The notes below the pieces were generated by a model that worked only from the letters and a program-made list of their open reading frames with translations, was not told the origin of the DNA and made no database searches. A stretch of 10,149 nt of DNA, taken from NCBI GenBank assembly GCA_030152405.1, contig JASLJL010000105.1, positions 1 to 10,149 of the forward strand, given 5' to 3'. This document shows positions 1 through 6,381 of this stretch, piece after piece. The translations under genes and the position numbers were made by a program. The DNA comes from Gordonia sp. (in: high G+C Gram-positive bacteria). Its GTDB lineage: Bacteria; Actinomycetota; Actinomycetes; Mycobacteriales; Mycobacteriaceae. The stretch's first letter is position 1. The number at the start of each line of letters is the position of its first letter.

Positions 1-192
1 GTCGCTGAACCGGAAGTCGGCCAGCGCCTCGAGAACGCGGCCCGTGCCTGCGACGACGCCGTACCGTCTGCCGTCGGGCAGGCGTCGGGCGAAGACCTCG
101 AACACGCAGGAACGATCCGCGGTCCCGGCGCGCAGGGCGGCCGAGATCATCGTCAGTTCGTACTGATCGGTGAGAAGCGCTGTAGCGGTCAC
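1..192 (-). CDS. pncB: Nicotinate phosphoribosyltransferase, N-terminal part (cut by window edge)
   Basis: Only the first ~64 residues are inside the window; the gene runs off the left edge. The enzyme joins nicotinate to PRPP to make nicotinate mononucleotide in the Preiss-Handler salvage route to NAD, in the cytoplasm. The visible protein contains the family's N-terminal landmarks: [10 protein letters not shown] near residues 5-14, then FEVFARRLP and [20 protein letters not shown]. These match what I remember of mycobacterial PncB1. I chose the GTG at 192-190 because a TAGGGT -10 hexamer lies exactly 7 nt before it, giving a leaderless start, and because the conserved [10 protein letters not shown] block begins four residues later. 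An in-frame ATG at 213-211 would add seven residues and has no clear ribosome binding site. The gene diverges from clpS, as in M. tuberculosis. Confidence 0.93.
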   Translation of the reverse strand, partial: MTATALLTDQYELTMISAALRAGTADRSCVFEVFARRLPDGRRYGVVAGTGRVLEALADFRFSD

Positions 193-214
193 GTTCGCTA
201 CCCTATTACTCATG
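190..214. promoter_or_regulatory. Symmetric bidirectional promoter between pncB and clpS
   Basis: The heptamer TACCCTA at 199-205 reads as a TAnnnT -10 hexamer on both strands: TACCCT (199-204) towards clpS and TAGGGT (205-200) towards pncB. On each strand exactly 7 nt separate the hexamer from a start codon: ATG at 212 on the plus strand and GTG at 192 on the minus strand. The layout is exactly symmetric about base 202. Leaderless transcripts of this kind are common in actinobacteria. No convincing -35 element is seen on either side. The assignment rests on sequence pattern alone. Confidence 0.6.
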
Positions 215-514
215 GTGCGCGATGACGTGACGCCGGGCACGAGCACCGGCACCGCGGTTGCCGAACCCGAGGTCGTGACCGACAGACCATGGGTCACGGT
301 TGTGTGGGACGACCCGGTCAATCTGATGAATTACGTCGCATACGTCTTCCAGAAGCTGTTCGGATACTCGGAGACGCGGGCGCGAGAGCTGATGATGCAG
401 GTGCACAACGAAGGCAAGGCGGTCGTCTCCTCCGGAGATCGGTCGAAAGTCGAAGGCGACGTTCGGAAACTGCAGGCGGCAGGTCTGTGGGCGACGATGC
501 AGCACGACTCATGA
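212..514 (+). CDS. clpS: ClpS, N-degron adaptor of the Clp protease
   Basis: A 100-residue ClpS-family protein. ClpS binds proteins with destabilising N-terminal residues and hands them to a ClpC-type chaperone with ClpP for degradation in the cytoplasm. A variable, flexible N-terminal tail of about 25 residues is followed by the core: [20 protein letters not shown] (27-46), then [21 protein letters not shown] (50-70), ending in GLWATMQ. Asp33-Asp34 and His65 match residues known to line the N-degron pocket in E. coli ClpS; Trp32 sits where E. coli has Asn, which from memory is also so in M. tuberculosis Rv1331. I chose ATG 212 because a TACCCT -10 lies 7 nt upstream; starting at 170 would overlap pncB and this promoter. 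Its stop overlaps the start of the DUF2017 gene (ATGA). Confidence 0.95.
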   Translation: MVRDDVTPGTSTGTAVAEPEVVTDRPWVTVVWDDPVNLMNYVAYVFQKLFGYSETRARELMMQVHNEGKAVVSSGDRSKVEGDVRKLQAAGLWATMQHDS

Positions 515-1122
515 GGACGTGGCGGCGCACCGGGGCGGGATCGGATGTGCGGATCTGCTCCAACCTCGAGAGTTATGAATGCCAGCTGCTGGCGTCGATG
601 GTCGAGTCGATCACCGAGATCCTCACCGAGCGCGGCGACTCCGCGCCTCGAGACGAGTTGTCCACGATGACCGGGATCGCGACCGGTCACTCGACCGCGC
701 CCGACGACGTCACACTCGGTCGTCTCCTTCCTGACTTCCACCGGCCCGATCAGGAACCGGAGCTGACGGCCGCGTCGCTGTCGTCGGATCTCAACGGCGG
801 GCTGCGCAGCGTCAACGAACCGAAGATCATCGACGCCAAACTCGAGGCGGCCGCGACGGTCCTCGACACCCTTCCGCCCGGCGGCGGCGACATCCGTCTC
901 ACCGAGGACGAGGCGGATCGGTGGCTCGCCGCACTCACCGACGTTCGGCTCGCACTCGGTGCGATGCTCGGGATCGACGACGAGCCGATGCGCCTGGGCC
1001 CGGATCATCCGCAGGCCGCCCACCGTGACGTGTACGACTGGCTGTCGGTGGTTCAAGGCCTGCTCGTCGAGGCGCTGATGGCGGACGAGTGGACGCAGAC
1101 CGACTGGGACGTCGCCGAATGA
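511..1122 (+). CDS. DUF2017 family protein (Rv1332-like)
   Basis: A soluble 203-residue protein. It is recognised as DUF2017 from its position directly after clpS and from features such as the N-terminal '[19 protein letters not shown]' helix and the C-terminal '[17 protein letters not shown]' helix. The molecular function of the family is not known; the M. tuberculosis homologue has been labelled a possible transcriptional regulator, but I see no helix-turn-helix motif. The ATG at 511 overlaps the clpS stop by 4 nt (ATGA) and no ribosome binding site is visible, so translation is probably coupled to clpS. Its own stop overlaps the next start in the same way. Constant pairing with clpS suggests, but does not show, a link to regulated proteolysis. 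Confidence 0.87.
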   Translation: MRTWRRTGAGSDVRICSNLESYECQLLASMVESITEILTERGDSAPRDELSTMTGIATGHSTAPDDVTLGRLLPDFHRPDQEPELTAASLSSDLNGGLRSVNEPKIIDAKLEAAATVLDTLPPGGGDIRLTEDEADRWLAALTDVRLALGAMLGIDDEPMRLGPDHPQAAHRDVYDWLSVVQGLLVEALMADEWTQTDWDVAE

Positions 1123-2219
1123 TCAGCGAGGCGGGCGATCGGATCACCGACGTCGACGGGGTGGAAGTGGGCCACGCGCACCGCATCGACGACGACGTCG
1201 TGGTCGCGACGCCGACCGAGCTCGGAGTCGGATGGGCCACCGGGAGCACGATCGTCCGGGTGCCCGCTGGATCGACCACCGCCGTCGACGTGCGCGGCGG
1301 CGGGCCCGGCACCCGCGAGACCGATCTCCTCGAACCCGGGAACAGTGTGCGCGGCGCCGACGCGATCCTCCTCACCGGCGGGAGCGCGTACGGGCTGGCC
1401 GCCGCGGACGGAGTGATGTCGGGCCTCGAATCGGCGGGTGTGGGTCTGCCCATGGACTTGCAGGGGCACGTCGTCCCGATCGTCCCCGGCGCGGTCATCT
1501 TCGACCTGCCCGTGGGGCAGTGGGAGAAGCGGCCCGACGCGGAGTTCGGTGCGCGTGCGCTCGACGCGTGCGGCACGGACTTCGAGGTCGGCTCGGTCGG
1601 AGCGGGGGCAGGCGCCCGCGCGGGTGTGCTCAAGGGCGGTGTCGGCACCGCGTCGCTGACTCTGGCGGACGGGCCGGGCCGTGGCCTCACCGTCGGCGCG
1701 CTCGTGGTCGCCAATCCGGTCGGCCAGGTCGTCGACCCGTCGACGGGGCTTCCCTGGGGTGCGGACGATCTGGCTCATCACGGTCTGCGGAACCCGACGG
1801 CGGGCGAACTCACCGGACTCCGCGAGCTGTCGGCCAAGGGCACAGTGCTCAACACGACGATCGGCGTGATCGCCACGGACGCGGCGCTGCCGGTGGCGGC
1901 GCTGCGTCGCCTCGCGATGGCCGGACACGACGGCCTCGCCCGCGCCATCCGACCCGCCCACTCGCCGCTCGACGGGGACACTCTTTTCGCTGTCGCGACC
2001 GGCCGCACGGCCGTCGACCCCGACAGCGCCGTTCCCATCCCGCCCGGCATGGAACCGGACACCGCCGTCGTCGCCGCACTGTCGGAGGCGTCCGCGATCG
2101 TCGTCCAACGGGCCATCGTGTCGGCGGTCATCACCGCGACGTCCGTCGCAGGCATTCCGGCCTACCGCGACGTGGTCCCGTCCGCCTTCGCCCCGCCGAC
2201 CGGAGCCGAGACGCCGTGA
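1119..2219 (+). CDS. P1/S58-family (DmpA-like) self-processing aminopeptidase
   Basis: A 366-residue member of the DmpA/BapA peptidase family (MEROPS S58), homologous to M. tuberculosis Rv1333. These enzymes cut themselves into two chains, and the new N-terminal Ser or Thr becomes the nucleophile for releasing N-terminal residues from small peptides or amides. Family landmarks are 'ITDVDGVEVGHA' at the start, GGGPGTRETDLL (61-72), LLTGGSAYGL (84-93) and LNTTIGVIATDAAL (244-257). By alignment from memory with BapA, cleavage is expected between Asn245 and Thr246, making Thr246 the nucleophile. There is no signal peptide. ATG 1119 overlaps the previous stop (ATGA), and the stop at 2217-2219 overlaps the rhomboid GTG (GTGA). 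The physiological substrate is unknown. In M. tuberculosis this gene is followed by mec, cysO and cysM, which are absent here. Confidence 0.93.
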   Translation: MISEAGDRITDVDGVEVGHAHRIDDDVVVATPTELGVGWATGSTIVRVPAGSTTAVDVRGGGPGTRETDLLEPGNSVRGADAILLTGGSAYGLAAADGVMSGLESAGVGLPMDLQGHVVPIVPGAVIFDLPVGQWEKRPDAEFGARALDACGTDFEVGSVGAGAGARAGVLKGGVGTASLTLADGPGRGLTVGALVVANPVGQVVDPSTGLPWGADDLAHHGLRNPTAGELTGLRELSAKGTVLNTTIGVIATDAALPVAALRRLAMAGHDGLARAIRPAHSPLDGDTLFAVATGRTAVDPDSAVPIPPGMEPDTAVVAALSEASAIVVQRAIVSAVITATSVAGIPAYRDVVPSAFAPPTGAETP

Positions 2220-2830
2220 TCCCAGAACCCACCCCGACTCCGGCGTCGCCGCGGAACCGATGGCTGCAGGCCTTGATCGCCGTCGCCGTGATGGCGGCGG
2301 TGCTGTTCGCCGTCGAAGTGGTCGACACCGTGATGAACGGGCGACTCGATCAACACGGCATCGAGCCGAGGACCTGGTCGGGGCTGATCGGCATCTTGTG
2401 GGCGCCTTTCCTGCACGCCGATTTCTCGCACCTGGTGGGAAATCTGTTGCCGGGTGTGGTGCTCGGGTTCTTCGTCGTCCTGTCCGGGCACGCGGTCGCG
2501 GTCACGGCGATCGTGTGGATCACGTCGGGCCTCGGGGTCTGGCTGATCTCGCCGTCGGACTCCGTCACGATCGGTGCGTCGGGAATCGTCTTCGGCTGGT
2601 TGGCGTTCTTGATCGTGCGTGGTGTGTTCAACCGCGACGTCTGGCAGGTTCTCGGCGGCGTCGTCGTGCTCTTCATCTACGGAGGGATCCTGTGGGGTGC
2701 TCTGCCGGGAACGGCGGGAGTGTCTTGGCAGGGGCATCTGTTCGGTGCGATCGGCGGCGTCCTCGCGGCGTCGGTCACCGCTCGTGACAGGCCGGAACGA
2801 CCGGCAATCGACCAGGGAGGGTTCCGCTGA
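2216..2830 (+). CDS. Rhomboid-family intramembrane serine protease
   Basis: A 204-residue polytopic membrane protein of the rhomboid family, which cuts transmembrane helices of client proteins within the membrane; corresponds to M. tuberculosis Rv1337 by context. About six hydrophobic segments are visible. The catalytic serine is Ser122 in GASGIVFG and the catalytic histidine is His174 in GHLFGAIGG. The second-helix motif H-x3-N is His72/Asn76 in SHLVGN, so all key residues are intact. The GTG start at 2216 overlaps the peptidase stop (GTGA), with a GGAG at 2202-2205. An upstream extension of the frame only overlaps the peptidase gene and is rejected. The stop overlaps the murI start (CTGA). 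Substrates cannot be inferred from sequence. Confidence 0.93.
   Translation: MIPEPTPTPASPRNRWLQALIAVAVMAAVLFAVEVVDTVMNGRLDQHGIEPRTWSGLIGILWAPFLHADFSHLVGNLLPGVVLGFFVVLSGHAVAVTAIVWITSGLGVWLISPSDSVTIGASGIVFGWLAFLIVRGVFNRDVWQVLGGVVVLFIYGGILWGALPGTAGVSWQGHLFGAIGGVLAASVTARDRPERPAIDQGGFR
2815..2829 (+). promoter_or_regulatory. Strong Shine-Dalgarno before a CTG start codon of murI
   Basis: The sequence GGGAGG at 2815-2820 is the best anti-SD match seen before any start in this operon. It is followed by 6 nt (GTTCCG) and CTG at 2827-2829. It lies inside the last codons of the rhomboid gene. This site decides the murI start, because no ATG, GTG or TTG exists in frame between the stop at 2785-2787 and the conserved MurI N terminus. 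Confidence 0.75.
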
Positions 2831-3621
2831 ATCACGGACCGATCGGCATCTTCGACTCCGGAGTCGGCGGTTTGACGGTGGCGCGCGCCGTCATCGACCT
2901 GCTGCCCGACGAGGACATCGTCTACATCGGCGACACCGCCAACGGCCCGTACGGACCGTTGACGATCCCGCAGATCCGCGGGCATGCGCTCGCGATCGGA
3001 GACGAGTTGGTCCGCCGTGGCGTGAAGGCCGTCGTGATCGCCTGCAACACCGCGTCGGCGGCGATGCTGCGAGACGCTCGTGAACGGTACGCCCCGATCC
3101 CGGTCATCGAGGTGATCCTCCCCGCGGTCCGACGAGCAGTCGCGACCACCCGCAACGGGCGGATCGGTGTGCTCGGCACCGAGGCGACGATCGCGTCGCG
3201 CGCCTATCAGGACTCGTTCGCCGCGGCGCGCGACATGGACATCACCGCGGTCGCCTGCCCACGTTTCGTCGACTTCGTCGAACGCGGAGTCACCAGCGGA
3301 CGGCAGATCGTCCAGCTTGCGCAGGGCTATCTCGAGCCACTGCAGGAGGCGGGCGTCGACACGGTCGTCCTCGGCTGCACCCACTACCCGTTGCTGTCCG
3401 GCGTGATTCAACTGGTGATGGGAGACGACGTGACGCTGGTGTCAAGCGCCGAAGAAACGGCGAAAGACACCTTCCGAGTGCTGACCGAGACGGATCAACT
3501 CCATCCGCACACCGGACGCGAGCCAAGCCGATTGTTTTCTGCCACAGGCGATCCCGAGAGTTTCGCCAAATTGTCGAAGCGTTTTCTCGGTCCGCAGATC
3601 GGTCACGTCGCCCACGTGTAG
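2827..3621 (+). CDS. murI: Glutamate racemase, probably CTG-initiated
   Basis: Cytoplasmic enzyme making D-glutamate from L-glutamate for peptidoglycan precursors; 264 residues with the CTG start. The two catalytic cysteines are Cys73 (VIACNTASA) and Cys184 ([10 protein letters not shown]). The N-terminal substrate loop [11 protein letters not shown] carries Asp10-Ser11. The mid region ([32 protein letters not shown]) and C-terminal '[10 protein letters not shown]' closely match mycobacterial MurI as I remember it. The first usual start codons in frame are TTG 2872 and GTG 2878, but both would remove the essential DSGVGG loop. CTG 2827 has a GGGAGG ribosome site 6 nt upstream and continues the operon's 4-nt overlap pattern (CTGA with the rhomboid stop). 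The gene is therefore complete but likely to be mis-started by automatic annotation. Confidence 0.95.
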   Translation: MNHGPIGIFDSGVGGLTVARAVIDLLPDEDIVYIGDTANGPYGPLTIPQIRGHALAIGDELVRRGVKAVVIACNTASAAMLRDARERYAPIPVIEVILPAVRRAVATTRNGRIGVLGTEATIASRAYQDSFAAARDMDITAVACPRFVDFVERGVTSGRQIVQLAQGYLEPLQEAGVDTVVLGCTHYPLLSGVIQLVMGDDVTLVSSAEETAKDTFRVLTETDQLHPHTGREPSRLFSATGDPESFAKLSKRFLGPQIGHVAHV

Positions 3622-3692
3622 GCGTTGCGCTGTGACAGATTGCACCCTCGTGCCGTCGAGAATTCGTGGATCACGCGGCGGCCGTTCGATGC

Positions 3693-3726
3693 TTGATTCG
3701 CAAGGTCACATGGCAGAGTGGTCGAC
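3693..3726 (+). promoter_or_regulatory. Possible promoter of the phosphodiesterase gene
   Basis: In the 105-nt gap after murI, CAGAGT at 3714-3719 is one base from TAnnnT and sits 7 nt before ATG 3727, the same spacing as at other starts in this window. A TTGATT at 3693-3698 could be a -35, but the 15-nt spacer is short. The evidence is weak. The rest of the gap (3622-3692) shows no clear terminator or other element. Confidence 0.3.
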
Positions 3727-4500
3727 ATGCGATTGACGGTGCTCGGGTGTTCGGGGAGTGTGAACGGCCCCGGTGCGGCGTGTTCGGGCTATCTCGTGCA
3801 AGCCGACGGGCATTCGCCTGTTCTCATCGATTGCGGCCATGGCGTCTTCGGTGAACTGCTGCAGCACGCGGACCCGAACAAGGTCGCCGTACTGCTCAGT
3901 CACCTTCATGCCGACCACTGCATGGACCTGCCCGCGATGCTGGTCTGGCGTCGTTGGGCGCCCGAGAGCGCGACCGAACGCTCGTTGTTGTTCGGTCCGA
4001 ACGGAACGGCGTTGCGGATCGGGGCCGGCTCGTCGGAGTATCCGGGCGAGATCGACGACATCTCCGACACCTACGACGTCCGGGAGTGGGACGATCGTGT
4101 CGCGGTCGACGTCCACGGTCTCCGGATCGAGCCGTTCAAGGTCAACCACCCGCCGAGCACCTACGGGCTCCGGATCACCGGGCCCGACGGCGAGGTCCTG
4201 GCGTACAGCGGTGACACCGGCGTCTGCGACGAGGTCGTCGATCTCGCGCGCGAGGCCGACCTGTTCCTCTGCGAGGCGTCGTGGACGCACGATCCCGAGG
4301 TCCGGCCGAAGGGTCTGCACCTGTCCGGCGTCGAAGCGGGCCGAGTCGCCGCTGCCGCCGGCGTGCGGTCTCTGGCGTTGACCCACGTCGTCCCGTGGAC
4401 CGATTCCGACGCGATCCTCGACGAGGCGTCCGGCGAGTACGCCGGCCCCCTCCAACTCGTCCACCAGGGCCAGATCATCGAGGTCCGCAAGCCCGTCTGA
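3727..4500 (+). CDS. Metallo-beta-lactamase-fold cyclic nucleotide phosphodiesterase (Rv1339-like)
   Basis: A 257-residue metallo-beta-lactamase-fold hydrolase. The metal-binding signature HLHADH is at residues 59-64 (His59, His61, Asp63, His64), with further candidate ligands His141, Asp163 (YSGDTG) and His220 (ALTHVVPW). An N-terminal 'LGCSGSVNGP' strand-loop is typical of the family. Its M. tuberculosis homologue Rv1339 has been reported as an atypical class II cAMP phosphodiesterase that affects cAMP level and drug tolerance, so cAMP hydrolysis is the best guess here. ATG 3727 is preferred; a GTG at 3718 would add three residues. It has no signal peptide, so it acts in the cytoplasm. It lies 105 nt after murI and 105 nt before rph and may be transcribed alone or by read-through from the clpS operon. 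Confidence 0.9.
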   Translation: MRLTVLGCSGSVNGPGAACSGYLVQADGHSPVLIDCGHGVFGELLQHADPNKVAVLLSHLHADHCMDLPAMLVWRRWAPESATERSLLFGPNGTALRIGAGSSEYPGEIDDISDTYDVREWDDRVAVDVHGLRIEPFKVNHPPSTYGLRITGPDGEVLAYSGDTGVCDEVVDLAREADLFLCEASWTHDPEVRPKGLHLSGVEAGRVAAAAGVRSLALTHVVPWTDSDAILDEASGEYAGPLQLVHQGQIIEVRKPV

Positions 4501-4503
4501 CCT

Positions 4504-4569
4504 TCCCGCGGCACTTCTGGTTCCGGCTCCTCGTCGGGACGATGAGCGGCAACTGAAACTGCCGCGGGA
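4504..4569 (+). terminator. Nested inverted repeats between phosphodiesterase gene and rph (possible terminator)
   Basis: Just after the stop codon, TCCCGCGGCA (4504-4513) pairs perfectly with TGCCGCGGGA (4560-4569). Inside the enclosed 46 nt is a smaller hairpin: CTC-C-TCGT (4527-4534), loop CGGG, and ACGA-T-GAG (4539-4546), with one internal mismatch. There is no T-tract, as is usual for actinobacterial hairpins. It may terminate or attenuate transcription before the separate rph promoter; the function is inferred from position only. Confidence 0.4.
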
Positions 4570-4592
4570 GCCGACTGGTGTCGAGCGAACGA

Positions 4593-4605
4593 TAGACTCG
4601 ACGGC
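4593..4605 (+). promoter_or_regulatory. Leaderless promoter of rph-rdgB
   Basis: TAGACT at 4593-4598 matches the actinobacterial TAnnnT -10 and is followed by exactly 7 nt before GTG 4606. No Shine-Dalgarno sequence is seen, so transcription probably begins at the start codon. No good -35 is visible. Confidence 0.55.
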
Positions 4606-5361
4606 GTGAGCACACGAGAAGACGGCAGGGCCGACAACGAGCTTCGACCCATCAAGTTCACCCGCGGATTCACGTCGCATCCCGCGGGCTCGGTACTGGT
4701 GGAGTTCGGCAACACACGGGTCATGTGCACCGCATCGGTCACCGAGGGCGTGCCGTCGTGGCGGCGCGGCTCGGGCCTGGGCTGGCTGACCGCGGAGTAC
4801 TCGATGCTTCCCGCAGCGACGCATGAGCGCAACAAGCGTGAATCGGTCCGCGGCAAGATCGGCGGACGCACACACGAGATCAGCCGCCTCGTCGGCCGAT
4901 CGCTGCGTGCCTGCATCGATCTCGCGGCCCTGGGTGAGAACACCATCGCGATCGACTGCGACGTCCTGCAGGCCGACGGCGGCACCCGCACTGCCGCGAT
5001 CACCGGCGCATACGTCGCGCTGTCGGACGCCGTGACGTGGCTCGGCGCGGCGGGCAAGCTCAACGACCCGCAGCCGCTGTCGTGCGTCATCGCCGCCATC
5101 AGCGTGGGCGTCGTCGACGGCCGGGTGCGCCTGGACCTCCCGTACGAGGAGGATTCGCGAGCCGAAGTCGACATGAACGTGGTCGCCACCGACGCCGGAA
5201 CCCTCGTCGAGGTTCAGGGCACCGGCGAGGGCGCGACGTTCCCGCGACGCACCCTGGACGCGATGCTCGACGTCGCCGAGATCGGCATCGCGCAGATCGT
5301 CGAAGCGCAGCGTGCAGTGCTCGCCGAGCCGTACCCGGGCGTGCTGCCCGACGCCAAGTGA
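4606..5361 (+). CDS. rph: Ribonuclease PH
   Basis: A 251-residue phosphorolytic 3'-5' exoribonuclease that trims tRNA 3' ends using phosphate; family members form hexamers. The full family sequence is present: [22 protein letters not shown] (14-35), [10 protein letters not shown] (60-69), the [20 protein letters not shown] block (83-102), the phosphate-site motif [12 protein letters not shown] (125-136) and [16 protein letters not shown] (178-193). Arg88 and Arg128 are likely counterparts of the conserved phosphate-contact arginines, an assignment made from motif position. The length is slightly above the bacterial norm of about 240. The GTG start follows a TAGACT -10 by 7 nt. The stop overlaps the rdgB start (GTGA), so the two form an operon, as in many actinobacteria. 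Confidence 0.97.
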   Translation: MSTREDGRADNELRPIKFTRGFTSHPAGSVLVEFGNTRVMCTASVTEGVPSWRRGSGLGWLTAEYSMLPAATHERNKRESVRGKIGGRTHEISRLVGRSLRACIDLAALGENTIAIDCDVLQADGGTRTAAITGAYVALSDAVTWLGAAGKLNDPQPLSCVIAAISVGVVDGRVRLDLPYEEDSRAEVDMNVVATDAGTLVEVQGTGEGATFPRRTLDAMLDVAEIGIAQIVEAQRAVLAEPYPGVLPDAK

Positions 5362-5984
5362 GCGGGCGCGTCCTCCTCGCCTCCGGCAACGCGAAGAAGC
5401 TCGCCGAGCTTCGCCGTGTCGTCGAAGCGGCCGGGATCACCGGGCTGGACGTGATCGGACTCGGCGACGTGGAGGCCTATCCCGAGCCCGTCGAGGACGG
5501 CGCGTCGTTCGAGGAGAACGCGCTGATCAAAGCACGCGAGGCGGTCTCGCGGACGGGCCTCCCGTCGCTCGCCGACGACTCCGGCATCTGCGTCGACGCA
5601 CTCAACGGGATGCCGGGCATCCTGTCGGCGCGCTGGTCGGGCGGACTGGTCGCCGGCCGGAGCGTCGACGAGGGGAACAACGAACTGCTGCTGGCGCAGC
5701 TCGGCGACGTCCCGGCGCATCGACGTGGGGCGGCCTTCGTCTCCGTCTGTGCGCTGGTGCTGCCGGACGGTTCGGAGACCGTCGTGCGAGGGGAGTGGCG
5801 CGGCACAGTGGTCGCCGAACGGCGGGGAGCGGAGGGTTTCGGCTACGACCCGTTGTTCGTGCCCGATGACGCCGAGGCCACCGGCCGCACGTCGGCCGAG
5901 CTGAGCGCAGGGGAGAAGGATGCGCTCAGCCACCGGGGCAAAGCGCTCGCACAGCTGGTTCCCGCGCTGCGCGACCTCGCGTGA
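5358..5984 (+). CDS. rdgB: RdgB/HAM1 non-canonical purine NTP pyrophosphatase (dITP/XTP)
   Basis: A 208-residue house-cleaning enzyme that converts dITP, ITP and XTP to monophosphates plus pyrophosphate, keeping deaminated purines out of DNA and RNA. Family motifs are all present: [13 protein letters not shown] (6-18) for nucleotide binding, FEENALIKA (51-59), [12 protein letters not shown] (71-82) with the metal-binding Asp pair 73-74, SARWSGG (90-96), GFGYDPLF (160-167) and SHRGKAL (191-197) for base recognition. The GTG start at 5358 overlaps the rph stop (GTGA). There is no separate promoter or ribosome site, so translation is coupled to rph. The stop codon TGA (5982-5984) directly abuts that of the convergent DUF3817 gene. 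Confidence 0.96.
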   Translation: MSGRVLLASGNAKKLAELRRVVEAAGITGLDVIGLGDVEAYPEPVEDGASFEENALIKAREAVSRTGLPSLADDSGICVDALNGMPGILSARWSGGLVAGRSVDEGNNELLLAQLGDVPAHRRGAAFVSVCALVLPDGSETVVRGEWRGTVVAERRGAEGFGYDPLFVPDDAEATGRTSAELSAGEKDALSHRGKALAQLVPALRDLA

Positions 5985-5995
5985 TCACGCGAGGT
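5974..5995. terminator. 22-bp perfect palindrome over the convergent stops of rdgB and DUF3817 gene
   Basis: The halves ACCTCGCG (5974-5981) and CGCGAGGT (5988-5995) flank TGATCA (5982-5987), which holds both stop codons. The symmetry is perfect on both strands, so each transcript can fold an 8-bp GC-rich stem with a 6-nt loop. No T-tract follows on either side. A shared bidirectional terminator is the natural reading, but part of the symmetry arises because both proteins end in Leu-Ala-stop. Confidence 0.5.
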
Positions 5996-6332
5996 TGAAC
6001 TCTGCCTTCACTTCGCGCGTGCGGATGTGCTCGAAGTAGAACGACAGGAACGGGATGGTCCCGGCGATCGCTGTCAGGATCAGCTTGGGGAGCGGCCACC
6101 GCGCCTTGATGCTCAGGTCGACGGTGAAGATCAAGTACACGAAGTAGATCCACCCGTGGGCGATGCCGACCCAGCCGTAGCCGTCGACGTCGAAACCGTA
6201 CTTCGCGATCATCTCGACGACGAGCAGCAGCAGCCAGACACCGGTGATCCAGGCGAGCGCACGGTAGCGATTGAGGGCTCCGTGGACGCGCTTCTGGGTG
6301 GCGACGGACTCGGCTTTGGACGTCTCGGTCAC
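5985..6332 (-). CDS. DUF3817 small integral membrane protein (Rv1342c-like)
   Basis: A 115-residue membrane protein of unknown function. Three hydrophobic segments are visible at about residues 24-41, 54-75 and 83-100. The conserved-looking core is 'GIAHGWIYFVYL' (56-67) and a short cytosolic or external tail 'FEHIRTREVKAEFNLA'. It matches the Rv1342c position next to rdgB in M. tuberculosis. I chose GTG 6332 because GAAGGA lies 6 nt upstream on the minus strand; a longer frame to 6398 would add 22 residues made largely of a Cys/Thr/Glu repeat encoded by intergenic direct repeats and overlap the previous gene. It is probably co-transcribed with the LprD-like gene 49 nt upstream. Confidence 0.9.
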   Translation of the reverse strand: MTETSKAESVATQKRVHGALNRYRALAWITGVWLLLLVVEMIAKYGFDVDGYGWVGIAHGWIYFVYLIFTVDLSIKARWPLPKLILTAIAGTIPFLSFYFEHIRTREVKAEFNLA

Positions 6333-6342
6333 GGGTGTTCCT

Positions 6343-6380
6343 TCGGTGCAGGCAGCTTCGGTGCAGGTGGATCGGTGCAG
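6343..6380 (-). repeat. Three direct repeats of a 9-mer before the DUF3817 gene
   Basis: TCGGTGCAG (CTGCACCGA on the minus strand) occurs at 6343-6351, 6358-6366 and 6372-6380, spaced 15 and 14 nt. The first two copies agree over 11 nt (TTCGGTGCAGG). They fill most of the 49-nt gap between the LprD-like gene and the DUF3817 gene. The copy nearest the start adjoins the GAAGGA ribosome site. They could be regulator sites or the result of slippage duplication. Confidence 0.6.
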
Positions 6381-6381
6381 A

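Noticed and set aside
1053..2108. Long minus-strand open frames opposite the peptidase gene (also 935-1714)
   Set aside because: They are antisense to a clearly conserved gene, rich in Arg, Asp and Gly in the manner of shadow frames in high-GC DNA, and match no family I recognise.
1232..2215. Upstream extension of the rhomboid frame giving a 532-residue protein
   Set aside because: The added part is an Arg-rich shadow of the peptidase gene; the real rhomboid begins at GTG 2216 with the usual overlap.
2872..3621. murI starting at TTG 2872
   Set aside because: This would remove the DSGVGG substrate loop; homology continues upstream to CTG 2827.
3706..4875. 389-codon minus-strand frame opposite the phosphodiesterase gene and the start of rph
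   Set aside because: It crosses two genuine plus-strand genes and their promoter gap, has low-complexity composition and no recognisable domain.
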